Source of the DNA: Novosphingobium sp. SG919
Lineage (GTDB): Bacteria > Pseudomonadota > Alphaproteobacteria > Sphingomonadales > Sphingomonadaceae
NCBI RefSeq assembly: GCF_012932495.1
Contig: NZ_JABCNG010000011.1
Location: 1-38,591 of the forward strand
Reading direction: 5' to 3'
DNA: 38,591 nucleotides
The notes beneath the pieces were generated by a model. The model made no database searches. It was given only the letters and a program-made list of their open reading frames with translations, and was not told the origin of the DNA. Of this stretch, positions 1 to 6,796 are shown one piece after another. Position numbers and translations under genes: made by a program. Within the stretch, counting starts at the first letter, position 1; every line of letters starts with the position of its first letter.

Positions 1-92
1 GATGCAAATTCCCGACCGCAGTTCGCCACTCGGCAGAAGCCGATGGCACGGGGCCATCGCCTTCGGCTCCGATTGAAAAAGGGAAAAACACC

Positions 93-485
93 ATGCGAAA
101 CTTTGCTGCTATGTCTGCCCAAGACCTCGCTGCCTATCGGGGGCAGGTCGCGGCGTTGAACGACCAAATGCGCGCGAGGCTCGACAGCCCGGCACCGAAC
201 ATCGTTCTCATGACCGCTGGCATCCTCGCTATGGTCGATGCCGATCCGGCAACCTCCATCGCCAAGCAGATCGAGCTGGCTGCGATTGTTGCGGGCTATG
301 ACGCATTCAGCGAGGACAACAACCCCCACGGCGAGCGCGATTTCGGGGACTTCGAGTGGCAGGGCGTCACCTGCTATTGGAAGATCGACTATTACGACCG
401 CAATGCCGATTGCGCCTCGCCCGATCCAGCTGATCCCGCCGTCACCTGCCGCCTCCTGACCATCCTTCGCGCCGACGAATACTGA
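93..485 (+). CDS. DUF3768 domain protein
   Basis: A 130-residue protein of the DUF3768 family, recognised from its signature blocks: an N-terminal ND.MR segment, a central DNNPHGERDFGDFE block and a WKIDYYD..NA..SPDPADP block, with a terminal TILRADEY. The family has no known enzymatic role. It is common as a small soluble protein in accessory regions and plasmids of alphaproteobacteria (family knowledge). A purine-rich AAAGGGA lies about 10 bases before the ATG. It is followed on the same strand by another small unknown. The full family length is present, so it looks intact. The function is unknown. Confidence 0.85.
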   Translation: MRNFAAMSAQDLAAYRGQVAALNDQMRARLDSPAPNIVLMTAGILAMVDADPATSIAKQIELAAIVAGYDAFSEDNNPHGERDFGDFEWQGVTCYWKIDYYDRNADCASPDPADPAVTCRLLTILRADEY

Positions 486-538
486 GCGCGCAGGCGGGGC
501 GGCCAATCGCCGCTCCGCCAATATCCTGGAGCGGAAAG

Positions 539-775
539 ATGACACAGCCACAGAGCGCGGGCCTGAAGCTCGGCGATATCGTGTGGGTGCACCCACAACC
601 CGGCCGAGGCTGCGCATACCGCGCAAGGATCGAGCAGATCGGCGAGGGTCTGTCGGAGAGAAAAGTCCGAATACGGCCCATCGAGGTTGCGCTGTCCCGC
701 CCGGCATGGGCGTCAACCGCCCGCGCGCGGTGGGTCAAGATCGGCATGATCTCGCTCGATGAGCAAACGCCGTGA
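539..775 (+). CDS. Small hypothetical protein
   Basis: A 78-residue basic protein that I do not recognise. The start is supported by a GGAG motif 5 to 8 bases before the ATG. The sequence has a short beta-rich look (LGDIVWVHP, ARIEQIGEG, RKVRIRPIEVA), which could be a small SH3-like or KOW-like barrel, but that is only an impression. It sits 53 bases after the DUF3768 gene on the same strand and before the DUF4942 methyltransferase, so the three may be co-transcribed. No signal peptide or membrane segment is visible. Confidence 0.55.
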   Translation: MTQPQSAGLKLGDIVWVHPQPGRGCAYRARIEQIGEGLSERKVRIRPIEVALSRPAWASTARARWVKIGMISLDEQTP

Positions 776-883
776 GCCCGGCGGCTTATCACTGCGTCAC
801 CCGGCTTTGACCCCACAAGCGCCGACAGCGACGGCATGCGACGAGCGCCGTGCCCCCCTACCCCACATCACGGAATCTATCCC

Positions 884-2332
884 ATGGGCTATGACCTGGC
901 GCAGCGTGCGCAGATCGACGAAATAACCGCTGGCCGTTCTCAGGCCATCGACTGCTGGATGGAGGCCTATGATAGCTTCCATTCGCTAACCCAGAAGGCC
1001 GCGAAACTCTGCGTTGGCGGCGCAATCTCCCTGCCAGCCCCCACAAACGACCGCTATGCCGACGCCGCCTTGTCCTGTGCCTTTCTCTCCGGGGCTGATC
1101 ATGTCTTCCGGGAACGCGAAACAGGCCAGACAGGCGCCGTGCCCGGCCGCGATTACTTCCACCGCCATATTACCGCCGCCGTCGACCGCCGATGCTGGCG
1201 ACACCTGCTGGAAACGCTCGGCTTTGACCAGTTGCTGGACCGGCAGGCGCGCGAGGAGTTCTATTCCGGGCTGCAAGATATACCGCCCGTCTTCACGTCC
1301 GAGAACTGCACTGCGACTTTCGGTCATATCTGGGAGAACCGCCGCACGCTCTATCTGCGCGGGATCGCCAACACGTTCATGGCGCTAGATCGCCGGTTTC
1401 GCAGCCATGATGGGTTCAAGATCGGGTCGCGCCTCATCATCGAGCGGGCGCTAAACGACGGGCTGACATGGTGGAGTGCTTATAATCGTCGCGATACGCT
1501 GCGCGATGTCGAGCGCGTGTTTCGCGAGCTGGACGGCCTTGGCCCCTGCCCCGAGCATCAGAGCATCATAAGCCAGGTGACGGGCCTTCGCGGACAGGCA
1601 CCTTGCGTCATCAAGGGCGACTATTTCCGGGTGCGCGTGTTCGGCAATGGCAATTTGCATCTATGGTTCGAGCGCAAGGACCTGCTGCAGGAGGTCAATA
1701 AGTTGCTTGCCGAGTATTATGGCGAGGTCATCGGCGACGGCTACAACAGCACCAAGGCGGCCGACGCTCCGGAATACCACCTCACCCCCGCCAAAGATTT
1801 CGGGGCCTTCAATTCGTCGGCCGAGGTCGCGGGCGAGGTCATGCGCTATGCGGAGATCCGCGCCGGAGAGCGCGTCCTTGAACCCAGCGCCGGCACGGGT
1901 GTTCTTGCAAAAGCCGCGCGCGACGCCGGCGCCCTCGTCTCGTGCATCGAGCTTCAGCCCGGCCTCGCCCACGAGCTGCGCGTGCTGCACCGTTTCGAGG
2001 ACGTGCGACAGGCCGATTTTCTCGCCATGCCGCCGCCTGCCAAGCTATTTGACCGGATCGTGATGAATCCGCCCTTCGACCGTGGCCGCGACTGTGATCA
2101 CGTTCGCCACGCCTATCAGTTTCTGAAACCCGGTGGCGTCCTGGTCGCGGTCATGAGCGCCCGCGCCGAGTTTGGCGAGGATCGCCGGCACAAGGCGCTG
2201 CACGATTTGGTCGACCGCAGCAAACCGGCCTATGGCTGGCGCAAGTGGCATGACCTCCCGCCCGGATCGTTCGCGCATGCTGGAACGCAAGTGAATACGG
2301 TTATACTGGCGATCAAAAAGCCGATGCAGTAA
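884..2332 (+). CDS. DUF4942 domain methyltransferase, likely DNA adenine N6-type
   Basis: A protein of about 482 residues with two parts. The N-terminal 290 or so residues match the DUF4942 type (for example FGHIWENRRTLYLRGIANTF and FKIGSRLIIERAL). The C-terminal part is a class I SAM-dependent methyltransferase with the SAM-binding motif RVLEPSAGTGVLAKAA and the catalytic NPPF motif (MNPPFDRG), which is typical of amino-methyltransferases acting on adenine in DNA. Phage and plasmid copies of this family are usually orphan methylases that may shield the element from restriction (family knowledge). No restriction nuclease is encoded nearby. The start at 884 is chosen because an upstream in-frame ATG at 836 adds only a proline-rich leader; neither start has a strong ribosome site. 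Confidence 0.8.
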   Translation: MGYDLAQRAQIDEITAGRSQAIDCWMEAYDSFHSLTQKAAKLCVGGAISLPAPTNDRYADAALSCAFLSGADHVFRERETGQTGAVPGRDYFHRHITAAVDRRCWRHLLETLGFDQLLDRQAREEFYSGLQDIPPVFTSENCTATFGHIWENRRTLYLRGIANTFMALDRRFRSHDGFKIGSRLIIERALNDGLTWWSAYNRRDTLRDVERVFRELDGLGPCPEHQSIISQVTGLRGQAPCVIKGDYFRVRVFGNGNLHLWFERKDLLQEVNKLLAEYYGEVIGDGYNSTKAADAPEYHLTPAKDFGAFNSSAEVAGEVMRYAEIRAGERVLEPSAGTGVLAKAARDAGALVSCIELQPGLAHELRVLHRFEDVRQADFLAMPPPAKLFDRIVMNPPFDRGRDCDHVRHAYQFLKPGGVLVAVMSARAEFGEDRRHKALHDLVDRSKPAYGWRKWHDLPPGSFAHAGTQVNTVILAIKKPMQ

Positions 2333-2394
2333 GCTGCCCTTTCCCGCCCGATCGCAGCCGAAGGCGAAATTGGCCGTGGTCGGGTCCATGGTGG

Positions 2395-2423
2395 TGCTGG
2401 CGGAGCATTAAGCTCCGCCAGCA
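2395..2423. terminator. Bidirectional terminator hairpin
   Basis: A perfect 12-bp stem (TGCTGGCGGAGC and its complement) closes a 5-base ATTAA loop. It lies between the converging DUF4942 methyltransferase gene and the minus-strand gene that ends at 2463. The stem is GC-rich, with only short T-containing flanks, so termination is likely but not certain. Confidence 0.65.
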
Positions 2424-2462
2424 TTCTCAATATCTGAACTTCTCCGGGGCCGTTTGTAGTGC

Positions 2463-3020
2463 TCAGAAGTCCGACTGTGGCGGCAGAAGCTCCATTGCCT
2501 TGTACGGATTCATCCCCGATCGAAGGCGTTCCAACAGCTTCTTCGAGAACTCTATCGTAACCTCGGGATCCGGACGCAGTCCGACATCAACCCGCTGACC
2601 ATCGCGCGAGTGGACGAACCGGCCTTCAATTTCCTCAGCCACGATATCGCTGTCGGGAATAAACGTGAAAACATCGGGCGCACCTTGCGGTGCGGGCGTG
2701 ACACAGAACATCTCAGCGCTTCGCCGGACGACCGAATGCAGTACCAATTGGCCTTCGATCAAAGCCCACCCGACGACTCGCTTGCAGAGCTTTTCGGGGT
2801 CTTCGCGTTCCATGAAATAGGCGTTGGCATGGCACTCGCCTATTTTCATTCTCATCATCTCCAGGACCGGCGCGGGGTACCGCGAAACCTCGACCCGTGG
2901 CAGGCCTTTGATCTCCGCCACTGCGCGCGCCTCCCACTCCGATGGCTCGAACATCCATCTTTCAGCCACGCTTATCATTCTCGCGCGGACTTCCTCGAGA
3001 TTGCGCTTTGCTTGCCCCAT
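2463..3020 (-). CDS. Hypothetical protein with MGQAKRN N-terminus
   Basis: A 185-residue soluble protein that I do not recognise by family. The ATG at 3020 is chosen over an upstream in-frame start at 3056 because AGAGGAGAA lies 5 to 13 bases before it. The N-terminus MGQAKRNLEEVRARM is basic and helical. The middle contains GECHANAYFMEREDPEKLCKR followed by VVGWALIEG, which looks like a compact alpha/beta domain. There is no signal peptide and no membrane segment. It converges on the methyltransferase gene, with a hairpin terminator between them. Confidence 0.65.
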   Translation of the reverse strand: MGQAKRNLEEVRARMISVAERWMFEPSEWEARAVAEIKGLPRVEVSRYPAPVLEMMRMKIGECHANAYFMEREDPEKLCKRVVGWALIEGQLVLHSVVRRSAEMFCVTPAPQGAPDVFTFIPDSDIVAEEIEGRFVHSRDGQRVDVGLRPDPEVTIEFSKKLLERLRSGMNPYKAMELLPPQSDF

Positions 3021-3107
3021 ACGATTCTCCTCTGCGCTTGCCGAACAGCTTCCCATCCGCCTGCCCCGTCTTCAACCGCAAACCCCGGCAAGCCCCTTGC
3101 GTGAATT

Positions 3108-3428
3108 ATGTTCTTCATGTGTTCTCATTGTGTGGCACGCTATCGCACAATCAAAGACATTGACCGCGCCGGGCTCGACCTCCGTCTCTGGTGCTATGCT
3201 TGCCAGCACACCGCCGTGCTCGATGGCATCATCTGGTCCACCTTCGAGGACCGCGGCTTCCCTCTGGAGATCGATCAGGCCCGCGCGCATTTCCGCTGCA
3301 GACGCTGCCGGTCCAAAGATGTGCTGCTGATCCCTGCCCGCGCCACCGGATTTCGGCCAAAGGGGCCGGAGAACATCGCTGCGGCCTGGTTCTTTGCGCG
3401 CCGCTCGGCCGCCAAGAAGCGGCGATAA
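3108..3428 (+). CDS. Small zinc-ribbon-like protein
   Basis: A 106-residue protein with cysteine pairs that could form a zinc ribbon: a CSHC near the N-terminus, CYAC at about residues 29 to 32, and a CRRC at about residues 64 to 67. The tail is basic (RRSAAKKRR). Small proteins of this layout often bind nucleic acid, but no specific function can be assigned. A second ATG nine bases downstream is an alternative start. The next 265 bases hold two strong hairpins and no gene. Confidence 0.6.
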   Translation: MFFMCSHCVARYRTIKDIDRAGLDLRLWCYACQHTAVLDGIIWSTFEDRGFPLEIDQARAHFRCRRCRSKDVLLIPARATGFRPKGPENIAAAWFFARRSAAKKRR

Positions 3429-3543
3429 GCGCGATATGATTTCCACCACCGCCCTAGCCTTCGCGCGGCACGAAGTGGCGCCTCTGTCTATCCCCATTTC
3501 TTGGGATGCCGTTGGCCTGGGCCCGGACTCATCTTGCCTGCAG

Positions 3544-3604
3544 GCGCCAGACGAAATTCTGGCGCTTAGGGGCTGCTGGCGTCCTGAGAAGCGCCAGCAG
3601 CCCC
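3544..3604. other. Two tandem perfect hairpins in a gene-free stretch
   Basis: The first hairpin has an 8-bp stem (GCGCCAGA, 3544-3551, with 3558-3565). The second has a 13-bp stem (GGGGCTGCTGGCG, 3569-3581, with 3592-3604) and a 10-base loop. Both contain the same CGCCAG/CTGGCG core. They may act as a terminator for the zinc-ribbon gene, but two related stems side by side are more than a simple terminator needs. The rest of 3429-3693 shows nothing else. Confidence 0.55.
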
Positions 3605-3693
3605 GCCCGCGCTGGACGCGCTAGCCTCGAGGAGTAGCCGATCAGCAGCGCCAGTATGCCAAACCCGCAGTCAAGGTACTTGAGGCCAGTCGC

Positions 3694-4644
3694 ATGATCG
3701 GGCCGAGGCACTCATTTTCGATCAGCTATCAGGGTACGATGTTGGGTTCACCGTCTCGGAGACCCGTGCTTCCCATGACTGTTTCCACGATCGTTTGCCG
3801 CCATGGATTGTTCCATACTCTTACTGCCGACAACACGCTGGGTCTTAGCATGCGAGACTATGGTGAGTGGTCGGAAAGCGAGGTCCATCTGTTCGAGCTG
3901 CTCTTGCAGCCGGGTGACGTCGTCGTCGAAGCCGGGGCCAATATTGGTTCCCATACGGTACCACTGTCGCGTCTCGTCGGCCCCTCAGGCAGCGTTCACG
4001 CATTTGAACCGCTGGGTATCAACCACCGCCTTTTATGCGCCAACCTCGTTGCCAATGATTGCCGTAATGTTCGAACCTATCAGGTCGCGCTCGGTCGAGA
4101 GGCTGGGTTTGCGAAATTCCCGGATGTCGACGGCGATCAAAATGTGAACTTTGGATCGCTCGGCTTTTACACGGCAGCCGGCCTCCCGACGCAGCTCTGT
4201 CCGCTCTTACCTATCGATGCACTCGCGCTCACGCGCCTGAATTTTCTCAAGATCGATGTCGAGGGCCATGAACGTGAGATCGTCAGCGGCGCACTCGAGA
4301 CGATCCGCAGATGCCGCCCTGTCGTGTACCTCGAAACTCTCAATCACTACGCAGCTACGCTCGACCCCGACGGGCATACGAAGTGGGCCATCGAAGCACT
4401 CAGGTCAGAAGGCTATGGCTTTTGGCACTTCATCACACCCCTCTACCGACCCGATAACTGGCGCGGCAACGCCCACAATGCCTTTCCCGGCAAATGGTCG
4501 TTCGATCTCGTTTGCATACCTAGGGAAATGGGGCGGCTAGAAGGTCTCCCCAATGCCGAAGTTGACCGAATGCACTGCGACGACCCGGACCAATGGCGGC
4601 ACGTTCGCTTCATCCCGAAGGAGCCGTCAGCTCCCCCGAGCTAG
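3694..4644 (+). CDS. FkbM family SAM-dependent methyltransferase
   Basis: A 316-residue protein of the FkbM methyltransferase family, which methylates oxygen atoms on sugars and polyketides. The SAM-binding motif VVVEAGANIGSHTVPLSRLVG is at about residues 75 to 95, followed by VHAFEPLGINHRLLCANL and the family's LNFLKIDVEGHEREIVSGA block near residue 180. The length fits the family. It is the only gene here that suggests surface glycan modification, so it may decorate an exopolysaccharide or a glycosylated surface protein (inference). The ATG at 3694 has GAGG about 8 bases upstream. An internal ATG at 3775 is an alternative start, since the first 27 residues are not clearly part of the fold. 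It converges on the repressor-like gene at 4659. Confidence 0.82.
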   Translation: MIGPRHSFSISYQGTMLGSPSRRPVLPMTVSTIVCRHGLFHTLTADNTLGLSMRDYGEWSESEVHLFELLLQPGDVVVEAGANIGSHTVPLSRLVGPSGSVHAFEPLGINHRLLCANLVANDCRNVRTYQVALGREAGFAKFPDVDGDQNVNFGSLGFYTAAGLPTQLCPLLPIDALALTRLNFLKIDVEGHEREIVSGALETIRRCRPVVYLETLNHYAATLDPDGHTKWAIEALRSEGYGFWHFITPLYRPDNWRGNAHNAFPGKWSFDLVCIPREMGRLEGLPNAEVDRMHCDDPDQWRHVRFIPKEPSAPPS

Positions 4645-4658
4645 CAGCCACGTTTGAT

Positions 4659-5015
4659 CTAAGTGTCGAGCCCTTTTTCTTGGCGAATGAGCTTCAGGTC
4701 GTGAGCCACTGTCGGCTGTTTCACGCCAACCAGGTCGGCAATATCGTTCTGCGTGTGGCCCTTCTGGTACAGATCGAATTCCAACAGCCTGCGATCCTTC
4801 ACGCTCAGCTCTGAAGGGTCGAATTGCGTCATCTGACGGAAGGCACCCCCCGCCCGGATGTGGACCGAAAACACTTCGCCCGTTGGTTTCTTAACGTGAG
4901 CGACAGCGACGCCTGCTCCGCCCTTGATGATGTAGCTATCTTCCTCCGGGTTGATGTTCAGGGGGATTGCCAGAGGCGCTTGCGCCACGAGGCTGGTGCT
5001 TTTGCGTTTCGACAT
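4659..5015 (-). CDS. Helix-turn-helix protein, likely plasmid repressor
   Basis: A 118-residue protein whose C-terminal 40 residues form a helix-turn-helix (DLYQKGHTQNDIADLVGVKQ, then PTVAHDLKLIRQEKG). The N-terminal half is a small beta-rich region. A perfect 10-bp inverted repeat lies 17 bases before the ATG, which strongly suggests autoregulation. The start has AAAGAGA just upstream. It lies downstream of the alpha-CTD-like gene on the same strand. The likely role is control of plasmid genes, but the target genes other than itself are unknown. Confidence 0.7.
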   Translation of the reverse strand: MSKRKSTSLVAQAPLAIPLNINPEEDSYIIKGGAGVAVAHVKKPTGEVFSVHIRAGGAFRQMTQFDPSELSVKDRRLLEFDLYQKGHTQNDIADLVGVKQPTVAHDLKLIRQEKGLDT

Positions 5016-5031
5016 GGTGATCTCTTTAGTT

Positions 5032-5055
5032 GAGTTGATAGGATTCTATCAACTC
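5032..5055. promoter_or_regulatory. Operator-like perfect inverted repeat upstream of HTH gene
   Basis: The arms GAGTTGATAG (5032-5041) and CTATCAACTC (5046-5055) are perfect complements with a 4-base GATT spacer. The position directly upstream of the minus-strand HTH gene fits an operator for dimeric autorepression. Confidence 0.7.
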
Positions 5056-5122
5056 GATATCGCCAATAGCGGGGAGTGACAACCCCCCTTCTGACATCAT
5101 GAGCGAAGGGGCTGCCAAGCCC

Positions 5123-5506
5123 TCAACCATCAAGTTTCGAGCGGTCAGCTAGCCATCCCTCGATCGCAGCCCATCTCTTCGCCCCAATATTGTAGGCACG
5201 AAGGTGCCAGACGTTGAGGCCATCTTCCTGAATTGCGCGATGGAGCCTTCCCATCGTGGCAAACCCTGCGCTCGCTAGGCCATTCCTGGTGCACTTATCG
5301 AGTTCGAACGCGTGGGCTGGCGGTATGTCTCGCCAATTGATGTAACCTAAGCGTGCCTCGATCATCCGTGCGTTGTGCTTCGTCCGGTTGATAAGCATCA
5401 ACACTCGCCGCCGCCGCGCATTTTCGCGCGCCGCAGATCCTGCCGCGCTGGCGCTGCCCTCTTGAAGGCGGACAGGCCATATCCAATCATGCCGGCTCGT
5501 CGCCAT
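5123..5506 (-). CDS. RNA polymerase alpha C-terminal-domain-like protein
   Basis: A 127-residue protein. The C-terminal 60 residues resemble the helix-hairpin-helix domain of the RNA polymerase alpha C-terminus: ELDKCTRNGLASAGFATMG corresponds to the alpha-CTD segment with conserved LKRAGI..ID, and LRAYNIGAKRWAAIEGWL corresponds to IRNFGKKSLEEI. The N-terminal half is basic and alanine/arginine-rich (ARENARRRR). The ATG at 5506 is preferred over a TTG two codons earlier because CGGAG lies 8 to 12 bases upstream. It could bind DNA or a transcription factor in the way alpha-CTD does, but this is inference from fold resemblance only. Confidence 0.6.
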   Translation of the reverse strand: MATSRHDWIWPVRLQEGSASAAGSAARENARRRRVLMLINRTKHNARMIEARLGYINWRDIPPAHAFELDKCTRNGLASAGFATMGRLHRAIQEDGLNVWHLRAYNIGAKRWAAIEGWLADRSKLDG

Positions 5507-5565
5507 CGGCAATCTCCGTTACAGATCTCGCACTAGGGGGTGGCGGTACTGGCAGCCGATCGCCG

Positions 5566-5760
5566 CTAACTTTCTGAAAGGCCAGCGAAGGCGGATCGGA
5601 GCAGACGGCGAACGGCCTCTGGCCTTGTCACGTATGGCGGCCCATTCGCCTCGACCCATCTGTCGATCTGCGCAAACTCGTCGGCCGTCAACCGCACCAT
5701 AAGAGGTTCGGTGGGCTCAGCCCTGCGGTTTCGAACCGTGCGTTTAGATCCTGTGCTCAA
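5566..5760 (-). CDS. Ribbon-helix-helix (CopG-like) DNA-binding protein
   Basis: A 64-residue protein with a basic tail (GSKRTVRNRR) and a ribbon-helix-helix core: strand PLMVRLTADEFAQIDRWVEA, then helix TRPEAVRRLLRSAFAGL. The start is a TTG at 5760; an internal ATG at 5700 would cut off the basic tail. Such proteins act as antitoxins or as repressors. No toxin gene is adjacent. Upstream on its own strand are a GATAAT -10-like hexamer and two tandem copies of an ATGTAA motif that recurs in the 117-bp leader repeats, so it may control them (inference). Confidence 0.72.
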   Translation of the reverse strand: MSTGSKRTVRNRRAEPTEPLMVRLTADEFAQIDRWVEANGPPYVTRPEAVRRLLRSAFAGLSES

Positions 5761-5773
5761 GGCGCCCTGCTAG

Positions 5774-5796
5774 CATGTAATCATGTAACCATTATC
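5774..5796 (-). promoter_or_regulatory. Promoter and tandem ATGTAA operator of the RHH gene
   Basis: On the plus strand CATGTAATC (5774-5782) and CATGTAACC (5782-5790) lie in direct tandem with an 8-base period. Read on the minus strand, GATAAT (5796-5791) is a good -10 box just upstream of them. Tandem short direct repeats are typical operators of RHH dimers (family knowledge). Confidence 0.5.
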
Positions 5797-5801
5797 GCAC
5801 G

Positions 5802-5918
5802 ATTCCGCGCCCAACAGCGCCCTCCGCCGTGCGGTCCGCGCGCCGAGGGGCGCTATGGGCCCTTACGATATCTTGTAATCGTTCTGGGGCTAACAGCGGA
5901 AGGAGATTACTAGCCATG
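5802..5918 (+). repeat. 117-bp leader repeat, copy 1
   Basis: This stretch recurs at 37932-38048 with the same length and about 91% identity by eye (11 mismatches counted). Both copies begin at ATTCCGCGCCCAAC and end at the ATG of a small membrane protein, after the shared ACTAGCC. The block holds a GC-rich potential hairpin (GCCCTC with GAGGGGC), the motif TTAC N8 GTAA, and a purine-rich ribosome site. The similarity stops at the start codon, so it is a shared promoter or leader and not a duplicated gene. Confidence 0.8.
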
Positions 5919-6233
5919 GAAGCAAATAAGCCGAGCTTGCGCCTCCGGATGCTTTACGGCGTGCGGGAGCTATTCGACGTGCCCTACATATACTTTACCA
6001 GCATCGTCATAATCTGGTGCGTGTATGCGATCCCCGGCACCATCGCCTCGAACATCACGAGCAGTGAATTGTCTCAGTCCTGCGCTGCCATGCAAAGATC
6101 GGCCGACCCGAGCGAAAGGAGCAAGGAAGCGGCTGTTGTCCTGGCCAGGACCCGTGCCACCCAGATTGGAGCTTTCAACGAGGCCACACGCAAGTGCATT
6201 GATGCGGCCGCACGCCAGAGTGTTGGACAGTAA
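5916..6233 (+). CDS. Small single-pass membrane protein
   Basis: A 105-residue protein that I do not recognise. It has a basic N-terminus, one hydrophobic segment (YIYFTSIVIIWCVYAIPG, about residues 25 to 42) and a soluble helical tail with three cysteines. The ATG at 5916 is chosen because it sits at the end of the repeated leader, with GGAAGGAG upstream, in the same position as the start of the gene at 38046. A GTG at 5829 would place the repeat inside the coding region and is rejected. The DUF2285-like gene follows after 7 bases. Confidence 0.6.
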   Translation: MEANKPSLRLRMLYGVRELFDVPYIYFTSIVIIWCVYAIPGTIASNITSSELSQSCAAMQRSADPSERSKEAAVVLARTRATQIGAFNEATRKCIDAAARQSVGQ

Positions 6234-6240
6234 GGCTCGA

Positions 6241-6525
6241 ATGCCTGTTCAACCCTTTCTCGATGTGGCGCCGTTCTCTGCCAACGGCTTGACTTCCTAC
6301 GATTTGGACAACCTTAACCGCTATCTCCGTTTGCTTGACGGAGATAGCGGTTCCTTCGCCTCCTGGCAGGAGGCAGTCGAACATCTGTTCGGGATCGATC
6401 CTGCCGAAGAACCCGAGCGCGCCCGTCGGGTCTACGATAGCCACCTCGCTCGGGCGGAGTGGCTTGTGCAAGTTGGATATCGCGCCCTCGCCGCGATGAG
6501 CATGGGCTCTGATACTCGGACGTAG
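6241..6525 (+). CDS. DUF2285-like small protein
   Basis: A 94-residue protein with the pattern YDLDNLNRYLRLLDG, then an FGIDPAEEPERARRVYDSHL segment and ARAEWLVQVGYRAL. This fits small DUF2285-type proteins found in integrative elements and plasmids of alphaproteobacteria, where relatives act in transfer or excision control (family knowledge, with moderate certainty in the assignment). It starts 7 bases after the membrane-protein gene and may be co-transcribed from the repeated leader. An upstream in-frame extension to 6025 overlaps that gene and is rejected. Confidence 0.6.
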   Translation: MPVQPFLDVAPFSANGLTSYDLDNLNRYLRLLDGDSGSFASWQEAVEHLFGIDPAEEPERARRVYDSHLARAEWLVQVGYRALAAMSMGSDTRT

Positions 6526-6573
6526 AACGTCATTGCCTATTTTCACAGGCAGGCCTGGACCTGTATGTCAGCC

Positions 6574-6697
6574 GTCAACAAAACGATCGTTTTGTTGACC
6601 GTCAACCAAATCGCCGGAAACCCGCAGATTTTGGTGGCCAAATTCGGCCGAATTTGGCGCTGTCAACTTAATTAGAAAAAATCGCCAATAAGTTGAC
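6574..6697. promoter_or_regulatory. Palindrome array, candidate resolvase res site
   Basis: Three strong dyads lie together. The first is a perfect 26-bp palindrome at 6574-6599 with arms GTCAACAAAACGA. The second is a perfect 22-bp palindrome at 6637-6658 with arms GCCAAATTCGG. The third is GTCAACTTA (6662-6670) paired with TAAGTTGAC (6689-6697). A lone GTCAACC at 6601 adds a further arm. An array of two-fold sites immediately upstream of a serine resolvase gene is the classic layout of a res site, and it also fits autoregulation. Confidence 0.65.
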
Positions 6698-6721
6698 GTT
6701 TTGTGGCTGCACCTGATACAA
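6693..6721 (+). promoter_or_regulatory. Candidate resolvase promoter
   Basis: TTGACG (6693-6698) is followed by GATACA/ATACAA around 6715-6721 at 16 to 17 bases spacing. The -35 box lies in the last dyad of the palindrome array, so resolvase binding should repress its own gene (inference). Confidence 0.45.
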
Positions 6722-6796
6722 CCTTCGTGGTTCGTCCCTACGAGTTCAGGAGTAAGCGCCTGTCATGATCGACCTCGTCTTTGCGAGTAGGCCTGT

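Noticed and set aside
3072..3497. A 141-residue minus-strand frame opposite the zinc-ribbon gene
   Set aside because: The plus-strand frame has ordered cysteine pairs, and the minus frame crosses the gap without a ribosome site.
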